Position numbers and translations under genes: made by a program | Shown: in pieces, positions 10,188 to 21,982 of the stretch | How the letters are laid out: the number at the start of each line of letters is the position of its first letter | How positions within the stretch are numbered: position 1 is the stretch's first letter | The notes under the pieces: model-generated | What the model was told of the DNA's origin: nothing | The model's database searches: none | Seen by the model: only the letters and a program-made list of their open reading frames with translations | DNA from: Mugil cephalus | Taxonomy: Eukaryota; Chordata; Actinopteri; Mugiliformes; Mugilidae | Assembly (NCBI RefSeq): GCF_022458985.1 | Contig: NC_061778.1 | Coordinates: 7,891,501-7,955,500, forward strand | Reading direction: 5' to 3' | DNA length: 64,000 nucleotides

Positions 10188-13100
10188 GTTGGTCCGCCAC
10201 AATAAAATATCCGTGTCACTGATCAAAGGTTCCGCTTTGGTTTCTTTCTTTCTTTTAAACCATTGGTTGGCAAAAAATGGTGCACTACCGCCGTCACCTG
10301 GTAAAATAAAATATAGCAAAATAATAATAATAATAATAAAAAGTTTGTTATATCACATTTGAAAAAAGCTATTGTTTCCTCTCAGTTAATTGCATTTTCT
10401 TTTTGTATTTTTTAGTCACGACTCTTGTCTTTTTCTTTTCTTTTTACATTTTTACCAATATATGTTTGTATGTATGTTTAGGTCTGGATGACCAAATATT
10501 TTTCTGGAAATTATTTTGTTCCTTCTCTTCTCTCTTTCATTTCTTAACTGTTATCCTGCTCTTCATTTATTCTGCTGCTTTTCTTCAGTATGTGCCTAAT
10601 TACACTCCTCATTTCTGTAGTCAGCCGCGTCCTTTTATTTGAATTCTGACTATTTGAAAGCTATATCAAGTCTGTGTGCCACTTATGTTGGGCAGGTTGA
10701 CCCCACCGCCCTCACAACATTCACTGAACTCTAGTGCCCTCTTGTGGTGAAATAGCGACATTAGCTTGTGCTTATCCATGCTTCTCATGTTCAATATTGC
10801 TGGATGCTTAAGAAAAAGCAAATGAAATGCAAGGTTGGTGGTTAGATTCCAATAGACGTTTCAAAAAGGGTAAGATAACATGCAGAGTTGTAAATTTTTC
10901 AGACAGAGGCTCCACAGTCCTCTCACAAAGGTACAAGACACCCTGAATTGTTTATATGTGTATATTTTTGTGTTTCTGTTGCATCTCATCATAATAATTT
11001 TGAACTTCTGCTGACAATATTTGTATATTTGTCAGATAACTGGTGGTTTTGCCTAACTGCAATTTATTAGACACTGAATAAAGATTTCTTTAACTCAAAG
11101 AGACAAAAATATATCAAACAAAGAGAGAAAGAAACAAACAAAAACTAAGCAGAACAGAAACAAAGGCAACTGGATTTGCAGGGTTTCTTGAAGAAGTTTC
11201 ATCGTTTCATCAATCATCCGAGTCTCTTCTTCAGTTCTAAATGGCTGGTGGGGAGTTTAAGTTTTTATTAGAAGTACCTGTGGGTGGCACTTACATCACA
11301 TAGAGGTTAGTACTTTTGATAGTGTTCAGACAGGGACATTTGAAAAACCGCTCTCTGAAGAGGGGAGGGGGACTGAGATATGATTAGATCCATAACACAG
11401 TCTTAACATCTGTCCCCAAAAAGTTTCACAAAAAGTGAAAAAAGTGGTTTAAAAAAAAACAAAAAAAAAGCATAACCTGATGTTAAGTTTGGCATTTTCC
11501 AGATTGTTGTAGCAGTCTTTCCTCTACAGCAGAGAGCAGCATGTAGTTATAAATGATTTGTAGTTATAAATTGACCCCGTCAGGATTTAACAGCGAATGA
11601 TATTGTTTTTTTTTGTCCACTCCACTTTTCTCACAATTTTACATTAAAATCACTTGTTTCAGTGCAGCCAACAGGTTGAGTCCTGAGAACCATCACAAGT
11701 GCAGGAAATAAAACTAAAAGAAACACAAGATGGGGGAGATAAATTACAAAACATGACGTAAGAACGAAACAAAGACAGGTGTCAGAACTAAAATATGAAA
11801 AAGTTTTGAGGTTCAGTGGATCTGACTGAGCACTTGAACCCACCACCAGGGGCGTTACATCACCAACGTTAAACACACACGTTTAGCTCCAAAACTTTTA
11901 TTGTTGAAATAGTCATTGTTGTTGTGTTTTTTATTTTTTCCACTTATTGCATGTGTCTTCATTAGCAGCCAGTCAACAGAGCAGTCTTTAAATAATTAAT
12001 GACGGCCATTAAACATCGGGTTTAATTAGTTTCAGTGGAGTTTATCGATACACTCAGGAATACAGGCAACCGAGCGGCTAATTACATCATTATCATTACA
12101 TTAAAGAGAACATCATCATCTGATGAAAAACAAACCAACACTTCAGGCTTTAAAAAATGTTTACAATGACTTAAAGTAAAATATTACAAGTTACACAGAG
12201 TTGGCCATTCAGGAAAGTTTTAGAAAGTTTTTATATAAGATCAAATCATTTGTAGACATTCATTATAGTATTTTAGTCCTGCTCAACTGATTTTATTCTG
12301 TGTAACAAAAACACAAACAACACGATACATAGATGAGTATATTAACATTTACATATTCTCAGAATGTAAAATTTGTCATTTACTTGCTGTGGACACATTT
12401 ACAAAATGTTCTGGGGTGTAATGCTAATAAAGATGCAAAACCCATGAAAGTAAAATCAGTTTTCTGTGTTTCATTATAAAATAAAATACTATTTAAGGGC
12501 CGTGACACATCAAGGCAGTGGTCAGTCGTAGGCTGGTGTCTTTGGCCCTAGTTCTGCTGGTGACACAAGTCGAACCTCTGCCTGCTTCGGTTCAACATGT
12601 CGAGTCAGTCGTGCAACAAGGTGGTCAGAGAGCTCTCTGATGGACTGCTCACCTTAGCTAACCAGTGAACGAGAAGAGAAATGAAAGTTAACAAAACTGT
12701 GAAGTTAGAAGGGGACACAATTTTTATTCTCTAATCTGAACATGCAAATACACAAATAATTTCAGAACAGCATCCTGAATTAATACTCTGCATAGGCCAT
12801 CAAATCAGGTTGATTCAGGAGAGTCAACTGGACAAACTGTGACTCCTATTAGCTTGAGAGTTAAAGAGGCTGTTCAGGTTTTCAAATTTTGAATGGTGAA
12901 CACAGACTACTGCCACTTGCTGGTATAAAAAGTTATTTACTTTCATACAGGAGTAGAACGTACATACTAGTTGGCCAGTGGCTGCAGGTTTTTGTGGTGT
13001 GTTGAAGTGCAACCTTCCAGTCCAGACACATGTAGGTGAAAGTAGTCGACGGCACAAACAGCCTTTGTCTTTGTTCTTTGATGTCGGTTCAGTGTGTCCA

Positions 13101-14286
13101 GGCCTTAAACCCTGTGATGTCCAGGACGCACACAGCCCCCGTTGACCCTGTACATGATACAAAAGGGTGAAAATGGAGTGTTATGTATTTTTTAATTATA
13201 TATTAGTGCGTTATGTTCCAGTGGCAGTCAGTATATCTAATTGAACAGGCGTGCAGCGAGTCTTTGCACACAGACCCAGGACAAAGTCTGAACACACATC
13301 CCATCAGTTATTTAGTGAGTATGAACAACAAACTGGAGTTGGAAGTTGGCTCTGAATTAAAAAAATAAATAAATTAACAAAAAATAAAAATAAATGTTTA
13401 ATGCAAAATCACATTATACAACGGTTTGACATATGCTGCAGAGTGAAACGTCTTTAAATTACCCAGCTTCATGAAGAAACTCAGCACAGACTAACATACA
13501 GTTTGTTGCACTCTGAATTTATTACCTACAGCTTTGTGCATTTAAGGGGTTTAACGTGCATGATTAGCTCAGCTAGGAGACTGAAAATCTTAAGGTCTCT
13601 GGCTCTAGTAGTTTTAAAAGAAGAAGCAGTGTGACAAGGTTCGGGCCCCAAGTTCATTTCCGTCCATGGCACCTAAGGCCACTGCTCTGAATGTACATAC
13701 TGCTGTGTAAGTGATAGGATAAGTCAAACACAGAAAACTAATTTCCCCTTGGGGGGTCAATAGTCTTTTTTATTTTTTTGTTTATTTGTTTATTTTCATA
13801 TAATTGAGCTATTTTCTTCACTTCAGACTGGTGAGCTGTCACACCAAGAGTCACAGTTTTTTAGTAAAATGCAGCCGTCGGGTTCAGCCATGTCATTCAT
13901 TTTCCGTAATCGCTTGTCCTCTGGAGGGCTGGACATGGACTGCATGTTCGCTAACACCAAACCCACAGCGATGCACGTGATGATGATGACATTGTGGTGT
14001 AATACCACGATGCCTCTGGCTGCTCATATAAACTTTATCCACAAGGACAGAGTTCAGCAGAAGGTGTTTGTCTTTGCTGAGAGTCATGATGCAACGTCTA
14101 TCCTGCAAAGGGCTGGTAAAAGTTTGTAACACAGTGCTGACATGGTTATTCTGATCAGGGTGAATTTTCAGAGTTCCAGATTTCAGATTATTTGGCAGCA
14201 CAGTTCAGACAATGAATGGCCTTTGATGTCTGGGTGTTTTTAGATCTGTCTTCAGAGCTTGATACTGAGTTTTAATGTTAAAATAT
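10188..14286. other. Gene-free border between diablo and the odorant receptor array
   Basis: No coding exon recognised. About 10,190-10,250 is the diablo upstream/promoter side. About 11,165-11,400 has a common fish repeat (TTTCATCGTTTCATCAATC and TCTCTTCTTCAGTTCTAA). About 13,560-13,770 looks like a repeat tail ending AATTTCCCCTTGGGGGGTCAA. Around 13,890-13,935 is another repeat-like word (TTTTCCGTAATCGCTTGTCC). A homeodomain-site cluster lies at 11,955-12,090. Several short open frames look random. Confidence 0.5.
11955..12125. promoter_or_regulatory. Candidate homeodomain-site cluster at the edge of the receptor array
   Basis: Three perfect TAATTA words lie at 11,993-11,998, 12,023-12,028 and 12,079-12,084, with further ATTA half-sites (CATTAG, CATTAAA, TCATTACATTA) between and after them. 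Known olfactory receptor enhancers are built from Lhx2-type homeodomain sites plus EBF sites. Here the homeodomain part is clear, but I do not see a convincing EBF palindrome. Enhancer function is an inference from composition and position. Confidence 0.3.
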
Positions 14287-15228
14287 ATGGCAAATAACAG
14301 CTCGCTGCTTGTCAGTAATGCACCATTAAGACGAACAATCAATGACCGGGTGATTTTAGTTCAGGTTCTGGTGGCGCTTTTCCTTTGCACCAACTTAATG
14401 CTGCTCACTGTCTTTTTTATGAAGGAAGTCTTTTACACGTCCATGCGGTACATCTTATTCGCCAACACGTTACTCTCTGATTGTGTGATTTTAATTGTAA
14501 CAAATATATTGCTGTCCATGAGTTATTTTCAAGTCACCACACAGATGTGGTTGTGTATGATATTTGTCGCAGTGTCATCTCTGTATAATTTTGTGACGCC
14601 TGTCACTCTGACAGCGATGACCCTGGAGCGCTACGTGGCTATTTGCCTGCCACTGCGTCATGGAGAGCTGTGCTCCTCACACAGGGCTCTGCAACTTATC
14701 CTCATCATCCACGGCCTCAGCATCATACCCTGTGTTGTGGTTATGTTAGTTTTCTTCATAGCTGTCAATTTCCGTGTCTACAACCAATACACAATCTGCT
14801 CTGTGGAGATGTTTATTGTGCACAGTTGGCAGGGTCATCTTAGATCAGCTATTAGTCAGTTTTATTTCTTGATCATGTGCATCACTATTGTTTTCTCCTA
14901 TGTGAAAATAATGAAAGTGGCCAAAGCTGCATCAGGAGAGAATAAAAAGTCAACAGGGAAAGGGCTCAGGACAGTGGTTCTTCATGCTTTCCAGCTGCTG
15001 CTCTGTCTCATCCAGCTGTGTTGTCCATTCATAGAAGCAGCTGTCCTTCAGATTGATTTAATGTTATTTATTAATGTCAGATACTTTAACTATATTATGT
15101 TTAATCTTACTCCAAGATGTCTGAGTCCTCTGATCTATGGCCTCAGGGATGAGGCATTTTTTCATGCAGTGAAATACTATGTTCTCTGTGGTATGTGCAA
15201 GAACAAATCCTTAGGTTTTACTATTTGA
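14287..15228 (+). CDS. Odorant receptor 131-2-like, gene 1
   Basis: Single-exon seven-helix odorant receptor of 313 residues, expected in the cilia of olfactory sensory neurons and coupled to a G protein. I start it at MANNSSLL, because all other members of the array start with MA(A/S/G)NSS or similar; an ATG four codons upstream (14,275) is also in frame. It has an N-glycosylation site (NSS), TM1 near residues 22-44, TM2 near 54-78 and TM3 ending in MTLERYVAIC (111-120, the DRY region). Cys90 and the Cys of CSVEMF can form the usual disulfide. TM7 carries PRCLSPLIYGLRDE. Its first half is the most distinct of block A, whereas its last ~63 codons and downstream DNA match gene 2. No clear TATA box was found in the 140 bp upstream. 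Confidence 0.95.
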   Translation: MANNSSLLVSNAPLRRTINDRVILVQVLVALFLCTNLMLLTVFFMKEVFYTSMRYILFANTLLSDCVILIVTNILLSMSYFQVTTQMWLCMIFVAVSSLYNFVTPVTLTAMTLERYVAICLPLRHGELCSSHRALQLILIIHGLSIIPCVVVMLVFFIAVNFRVYNQYTICSVEMFIVHSWQGHLRSAISQFYFLIMCITIVFSYVKIMKVAKAASGENKKSTGKGLRTVVLHAFQLLLCLIQLCCPFIEAAVLQIDLMLFINVRYFNYIMFNLTPRCLSPLIYGLRDEAFFHAVKYYVLCGMCKNKSLGFTI

Positions 15229-16829
15229 CAGATAACACAGAAAAGAGCATGAATCCGCAGGGCAGTATCTTTTTATTTTCATTTTTATGTCCTACCTGTC
15301 TCTTAGGTGTGTTGCATTGTCTAATGAATAAGATATGTTATATAGTAAGCCACAATTTAAAAACTTTAAAATATCATGAGACTGGGAGCATTTTGAGCTC
15401 AAATGTTAATTTCAGCTTCTCAGGGAAAGATTAGTCTACTTTCTCTTTACATCAGTCATTGTTAACCTTTTATGCACATTGTATATACAGCCTGTAGTGT
15501 ACTTTGTCCCCCCTTTTTCTTTGTATTTTCTTCTTATTAAAGTAATAATTCCTTTAAAAATCAATCTTTTTCAAGTTCATGTTTTTGAGCAGTTTCTGTT
15601 ACGTACTTAATTGTCTGTGGCCTCTCCCTCACTCAATAAAATTACAGCTTCAGACTTGTTAAATAAATGATCTGGACAGGTCTTTTTTTGACTTGAGAGG
15701 CATTTCAAACCTAATGTAACTAACTCATTCATGAAGTCTCAAATCGAGTCATCAGACGTGGAAAGGGTTTGGGGACAGAAGGGATGTCAGCTGAGTCATT
15801 AATAGGTGGGACATAAAGAGTTGAATGACTTTGGACTATTATGTAGTGAAATTAAGTCAAAGTAAAGACTAATCACCAATGACATCACTAACATAGACAC
15901 AGTAGAAATGAATGCTTTGCAACAATGAAATCTATATTCTTGTAGCACCTCATACAAGGAAGAGCTACTGTTGGCCGTATCCCACGGCAACACCATAAAC
16001 ATGATCAATCTGACACCAATCAACTCTAAACTCTACCATTCTCTACCATGGTGCATTCACTGACATCATGGACCAAAAACATGCTACAATCACACTAACA
16101 ATGCAAACTAATAGAACACAACAGAACTTAAACACATGAGCCTGTCAATGCTGTGGGTTGCAAATATCATTATTTATATAAATGTAAGCATGGGTATAGT
16201 GTGCATTCTTTAAGAAGATGCAGACAATGGAGCTCTTCCTCATAACTCCAGCCTCTCTCTATTTCTGGATCCTGTTGTTGCTCTCACCCATAATAGTATT
16301 CCGCAGTGTTATATATAGGGTCAATTGAATGCTGTTGAGAGGATTTGGACCGTTCCTCTGCTAGCGTTAGCGGATGGTGATCCAGTGCATACTCCTGTAT
16401 TTTTCCACCTGCTTCTTCAAAGTGTTATCTGTTAAAAACAAGCACAAATTCACACACATGGCCACCACAGCTTCAAGAATAATCATTCTCCCCCCACACC
16501 GTATCTAACAGATTTCAACAACAGAGTCATTACATCTATCACTACTGCAATAGAACAGTGCGTCACACACCTGCTAAACACCCACTTCTCCCCACTACAG
16601 AGCATTGAGGTGTTGCTTCAGAAAAAGGTTCATACCTGCTGCCATAGCTTCCCTTAAGAGAAGGCCTCGCTAAATGGGTCAGAATGTGGACTCAGCTAAA
16701 TGTCTAATACCGTTTCGGTCCATTTTAAAAAAGTGTGTCTCTCGTGTCTTTTACCGTGCGTCTTGTTCAGAGCCGCCGTACTGTGGTGGTCTTTGTAGTT
16801 TGGAGACAGGCTGTGGAAAAGAATTTCCC
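15229..16829. other. 3' flank of gene 1 and spacer
   Basis: No gene seen. A possible polyadenylation signal (CTCAATAAAATTACAG) lies near 15,634. About 16,360-16,620 matches 24,010-24,250 in the second spacer copy. At 16,620 the homology stops: copy 2 continues into an odorant receptor remnant, whereas this copy has about 200 bp of unrelated sequence before the LINE end at 16,830. Confidence 0.6.
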
Positions 16830-17790
16830 CATTAGATTAGATTAGATAAGATTATATTAGATTAGATTAAGTGGTATGGTACAGGTTGGTTTTATAGCAT
16901 ATGGACAATATTTACAGATGGAAACCTATGTGCAGGTGAGGCCTTATATACAGGTAAGTGAGCAAGACATCCACAATGATTGATTGAGGTACTGTGAACA
17001 TATTACATAGATGGATTTGTGTGTTAAGAGTAAGTACCTAGACTACAAACAGGAACTATAACATAATTTTCACTACAGAGGAAATGGTAGATGATGAATT
17101 GGCCGATACGATCCATTGAATAGTACATAAATAATAAGCAGTAGATAGACTAGTGCAATATTTGGTACATAGTACTGTGCAAACAGACGGTTTAAAGTGT
17201 GTGTTTGCAGAACAGTCCAGTAGTGCAGTGATGATGGTGTAACAGTCTTTAGTCAGATAGGAAGTGAGGAGTAGAGGGGTGAGAGTGGATTAGTGTGTAG
17301 GGATCAGTGGAGGACAGAGTTCAGTAAGGTTACGTCAGTGGAAAAAGCTGTTCCTCAGTCTGCTGGTCCTGGCCAGGAGGCTTCTGAAGTGCTTGGCTGA
17401 GGGCAGGTGGGAAACCAGTCCATTTGCCGGGTGGGAGGAGTCCTTCAGAAAGCTGCGCTCCAGCACAGAGCAGCTCCCATACCAAAATGAAGCACAATTG
17501 GTTAGGAGGCTCTTGGTCATGCAGTGGTAAAAGTTCACCAGGATAGCTGAAGACACATGGTTCTTCTTTAGTATATTCAGGAAGAAGAGGCGCTGGTGAG
17601 TACACTGAATGTGGGTCCTGAGGAACTTGAAGCTGGAGACATGCTAGATGGCCATCACGTTGATGTGAATGAAGTTGTGCATGCTCCTGGAGTCCACAAT
17701 GAGCTCATTGGTTTTGCGGGTGTTAAGGAGCAGGTTATTTTCAGTGCACTATGTGGCCAAGTGCTGGACCTGTAGTTTGTCTCAACGTTG
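16830..17790 (-). mobile_element. LINE remnant, CR1/L2/Rex1-like group (copy in spacer 1)
   Basis: Read on the minus strand from about 17,790 down, broken frames give the end of a non-LTR reverse transcriptase: TENNLLLNT, ELIVDSR, VSSFKFLRTHIQ, QRLFFLNILKKN, ILVNFYHCMTKSLLT, FWYGSCSVLERS, and SRLRNSFF. This order is typical of fish LINEs of the CR1/L2/Rex1 group. The 3' end is a short-unit tail (TAATC repeats, seen on the plus strand as ATTAG at 16,834-16,868). It is 5'-truncated with stops and shifts. The homologous copy at 25,035-26,000 shows that it inserted before the segment was duplicated. Confidence 0.75.
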
Positions 17791-19230
17791 TTTCTGATCA
17801 GACCAAAAACTGAACATGAATTTTTTTATTTTGAATAGTTTTATTTCATACATATTACCTCTATGTGTTTCAGAGCAGGATGTAGTTTGATCCGTCTTGA
17901 AGTCTTTGTTCCCTTCATCCAAAACAATATGTCTGTGAGGGTTCTCAGTCATCCAGGTCATGGTAATTTCTTGAAGAGAAATTTCTTTCCTTCTTTTTCT
18001 TCAAGAAATTCTAGTAGTCCAGTTGCCTTTAGTCAATGCCTTTTGGATCCAAAACAATGATTACTCAATGCAAAGGATTTCACTTTAAAATGTCAGAGTT
18101 CATGGCAACGAGAACTTACATTAAATGATTTGTTTAGCTCCATATGTAGTCTCTGTATATGTATGACAAATGGTTCAATTTGTGCAATAATGTGAATTAA
18201 ACAACATTATTTCTCCAAAGATGTAGCTTTTAAACACTAAGACAATGTTTGCAACATATTTTTATTTTAAACTACGATGCAATGACTGCATTTAAATGAA
18301 CTGAGTCATTCAGTTCAGTCATAAGGTGTGTCCAGACTTTTGACTGGTAAGCGTAAATAAAACATTACATTTATATCATTCATTTCTTTTTAAAGGCTAC
18401 TGTAACGTATATTTTAACTGAAGCTGTAAGAGAAATGTCGTGGAGTCAAAGTAGAAAGTAGAATAAAAAACAAATAAATTACTTTGGAACACTTTAATGA
18501 GTAAATTGCTGTGCAGTTGGATTGTTCTTAGGACTGAACTCTATGAGAGAATTCAACAGTTTTTTTCCAACTGTTGTGTCATCCATGTTTACTCACAGGA
18601 GATATATACATAATTAATGAACCAATTAGCCACCACCTTTAATGAGTTTCACAGGAGTTCATTAGCCATAAGAGAATAGTGATGATCATCTAATTAGTAT
18701 CACTGGTCCGTTTGGAGCAGAAATCCATCTTGAGAAAAACAAACCACAACTGCAGAGTGAATAGTAATCCAAAAGGCAAAAATGTTCATCCATACTTGAT
18801 GGTGGAAATAAAGCCATTTGAAAGAAGTGGATGATATGATGATATGTGAAAGGGAAAGCTGGCTTTGATGGATTGTGCATGTTCAGATGGACTTCAGAGA
18901 AAAGTTCAAACACTGGATTTTAACTCCCTCTTCACAGCTGACCAGTGACAATGTGAAACTGTCTGTGAAATTTAAGTTTACAGATTTTTAGAAAGTTACA
19001 GATGTTGTCAGACATAATACCCCCGATTCCAACATTAGAAAAGTATTTCCAAGGAGAAGGCGTTTGCATTTATTTGGCCATCCAGAAAGCAGTTGGAAAA
19101 GGCCTCCTGGTGCCCTGGCCCTGTTAAGACCTGATCACAAGTGGCCATTTTAAAATACAGATGTGAACACACCCAGGATAGATTTGAGATCTGATCACTC
19201 AGGCCAAATTCGGAGGTGATTCGAGGTCAC
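17791..19230. other. Spacer 1, noncoding, with conserved island
   Basis: No gene. About 17,935-18,015 holds a common fish repeat word (GGGTTCTCAGTCATCCAGG) followed by an imperfect inverted repeat around TTTCTTGAAGA / TCTTCAAGAAA. About 18,325-18,348 has GTGTGTCCAGACTTTTGACTGG, which resembles the terminal repeat of a Tc1-like MITE. The homeodomain-rich island at 18,563-18,697 is listed separately. Confidence 0.5.
18563..18697. promoter_or_regulatory. Homeodomain-rich conserved island, copy 1
   Basis: Within 90 bp it contains ATAATTAATGA (about 18,610-18,620), CCAATTAGCC, TTTAATGAG, TTCATTAGCC and CTAATTAG (ending at 18,697). The 135 bases are identical to 26,563-26,697 in the second spacer, whereas the sequence on both sides has many differences. 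This combination suggests a constrained regulatory element, plausibly an olfactory receptor enhancer with Lhx-type sites. Function is inferred. Confidence 0.4.
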
Positions 19231-20410
19231 ATAAAACCAGATCATTCAAAATACTTTCAGGCACGGAACCCAGAGGCTTGGACACATAGGTACAGAGTCA
19301 GGGTTTAGACAACAACAGAGTTAATGTATTCAGGCCAAATTCCAAAACCAGGCAACCAGATAATCAGGCAGAGGTACAAATCACCAGGCAGTCTCAGAGG
19401 TCAAAAACAGAATTCAGGCCAAACACTCGGGAAAGCTATAGACGCTTGACACAGTGTCGAGCTTTCAAAGCAGAAGTATTGCGAGAAGAGGGTTCAATGC
19501 CTCAGTTCATAGAGCGAAAATTCGCATGACTACTCAAATGAGGCGTCACATGCATATCGGCGACGTGTCACTACAGCTTTGAATTTAGGGCGGGGTTTTC
19601 AATCTCACAATGCATATAAATAAATATAAATGTCGTAGGTTTTTGAGAGGAGTTTTGCGTATGTCACTGATTTAGAACGGGGGAGAGTGAGGTTTCAGGT
19701 AAGAGTAATATAACATTAGATTAGCTTGCATACTTAATGTTGGCACATAGACATTCACACATTATAGATATATTAACTTAAATACCTTTATACACATACA
19801 TACATACTAACCACACATACAGAGAAACAAGCATGTTCTATCAATCACCCAAAAGCATATATCTAAAACATACAGTATGATATGAAAGTACAACCACACA
19901 AGCATGTCATCATTTTATTGAAAAAACATAAATCAAGCATTTCAAAATGCACATACCGTATGCACATACCTTTATTGTTAAACAGTGCCTCATTGTTTCA
20001 CACCCCTTTGCCCCGTTTCCTGCGAATGCTATGTATGCATTTATCCAGCAGATGTCGCCACATTTAATTGTATCAGATACGTCAAAACGCTGAACCACTT
20101 CAACACAATTGCTTTCAGATTGATTCAGTGTTTCTATGGAACACATGCTGGACCGCTTCATGGAATGACGATCCGGCACTGAGGGTAAGGGGAACACAGC
20201 TTGGATACATGAAGTGGAGGGAGACAACGAGACACAGGTGGAACACATTAGGGCAAGCAACAAAGTCACAGTGGCGGGAAACTTAACAGGAAGAAAAGAA
20301 TGAGACCAGACTTCAAAATAAAACAGGAAGTGATGAGGACACGAAGAGGGCCCTGGACAGAACAGAAACTTTATCGCTAATGGGTCCTGACAGATGCTTG
20401 TTAATACCAT
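19231..20410. repeat. Composite interspersed repeat with a second element inside, unclassified
   Basis: Outer parts at about 19,240-19,450 (CAGGC/GGTACAGAGTCAGG/AACAGAATTCAGGCC) and 20,180-20,400 (GGAACACAGCTTGGATACATG ... ACAGGTGGAACACATTAGGG ... GGGTCCTGACAG) read like one common fish repeat. The roughly 0.7 kb between, about 19,450-20,180, is absent from spacer 2, where the outer sequence is shortened at 27,150-27,310. The class of either piece was not determined, and no coding capacity was recognised. Confidence 0.45.
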
Positions 20411-21982
20411 GTCTGAAGAGTGTCAAAGAGTGGTTGGAGATTTTGACCGGGTGGTGGTGCTACACGAGAAATCAAAAGACCACCAGAGTCCTCTGAGTTC
20501 AACCTCAAGCAGGTATGAATGGTGGTACCAAATTTCCTGGTAATCTACCAAAGAGTTGGCACAATATTTAAATCAGAGCCACACAAGGTAACTTCCATAC
20601 AGGTGACCAGAATGTGTGTCCAAAATGACAGCAGTTCATCTAAGTTGTTGAGGTATTTAGGGGACAATTCTACCTTTAGTTTAGTGACAGTCCTCAGGGC
20701 ACATACTGTAAAAGTTAAAAAACCAAGGCTGAGTCATAGCACAAACAAACGTTTATATTTTATGTTGCCTCATGGAAAGCCATTGCACATCCAAATAGTT
20801 GCTTATTATAACCTCAGAAGTTAAATCTGCAGGTAAATGGAACACCAGGCAATACAGACTATCACAGGACCTACTACTGTGACTACTAGTGTACAAAATA
20901 ACTTGGGGTAAATGTTTGTTTTATCATAAAAAACACAAAAGAAAGTAAAAATGCTACCCCCTGGATCTGGTTCTAATAAACTGTTTTGGGTGAAGCAGAC
21001 TTGGCTGCGTAATGCCACATTCAGATAAACACACAGCGTGCAGATATAGTGATGTTTATCACTGACATTGGGAAAGCAATTCATGACCATCCAGGCTTCA
21101 GATTGTGTGGCAATGTTCAAACCAGTCGGTTTTCCCAGAAAAAAAAAAAGCCCTAACAAACAAAAAACGATGCTGAAAGTCCATTTGCCCCATTTTCTTT
21201 GTGTGTTTACTTGAATAGCACTTGTCAAAACAAGGTTAAAAGCAGTATGGGTATAAACAGTATGTATCACCATCTACAAAACTGCTGCTTTGTTGTGTAG
21301 GCACTATACAGCAAGAAACTTGTGGCCATTATTTCTGCTGTATTTGTATCTTAAAATGATTCAGGCCGAATTTTAAACCATCGCTCTTGCAGACGATACA
21401 TCATTTCCGTCAGAATAGGCCAATGTTATTCAGAATGGATTAGAACAAAAAGTTTTCATGGCATGGGCCTGAAGTCGAGTAGGTTACAGTTTGGGTTTGA
21501 TACATAGAGCAGGTGTGTATTTGAGTAGTTTGCATTTCAGTGTGTAAAACATTTCCCAAATGAAAAATGGCAATGACGAAACAGTGTTTACAAAATGTTT
21601 GAACTGCTGCTGGAGCTGTCTTTATAAAGTGTCCCTGTCTCTGATGGCTGCACGCTGCTCTGCATTGGATGTTTGTGTGTGCGCAACGTCGTGATAGTTG
21701 GGTAAACCAACAGTCTCGTTTGTCTTTTTGATGTGTTTCTACTAAATGTATTGTGGATGTATAGTATACTGTGTATCTTGCTACTAATGTGTTATTCTTT
21801 TTGATTGTTTTCCTCAGCAACAAGAAATCCACCTGTTGCAGCTGTTTATTTTTGCTGACTATTTGAACTTCGTAAAACAGACACTTAGAATATATATGTA
21901 GACACAGTCCAGTCTTAGATGAGTTACTGAATTTTGCATTTTTACATAAGCTGAAAATACTGAACTTACAATAGAGGAATAC
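20411..21982. other. Upstream region of gene 2
   Basis: Well matched to 27,320-28,826 upstream of gene 3. No gene is present: the open frame on the minus strand at 20,821-21,273 is much shortened in the paired copy. A TATAAA word lies at 21,623-21,628. Between it and the ATG, this copy has 67 bp (about 21,785-21,850, including a polypyrimidine-CCTCAG acceptor-like word) that gene 3's upstream region lacks. Confidence 0.5.
21623..21628 (+). promoter_or_regulatory. Possible TATA box, gene 2
   Basis: TATAAA within CTTTATAAAGTGTCCC, 355 bp before the ATG and preserved upstream of gene 3. The distance would require a long or spliced 5' untranslated region, so this is tentative. Confidence 0.35.

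Noticed and set aside
13869-14201. Overlapping open frames on both strands just before gene 1
   Set aside because: No protein resemblance and repeat-like DNA words at the start; the frames overlap antisense to each other.
20821-21273. 150-codon minus-strand open frame upstream of gene 2
   Set aside because: The paired spacer copy (27,737-28,024) keeps only part of it after indels, so the frame is not maintained.
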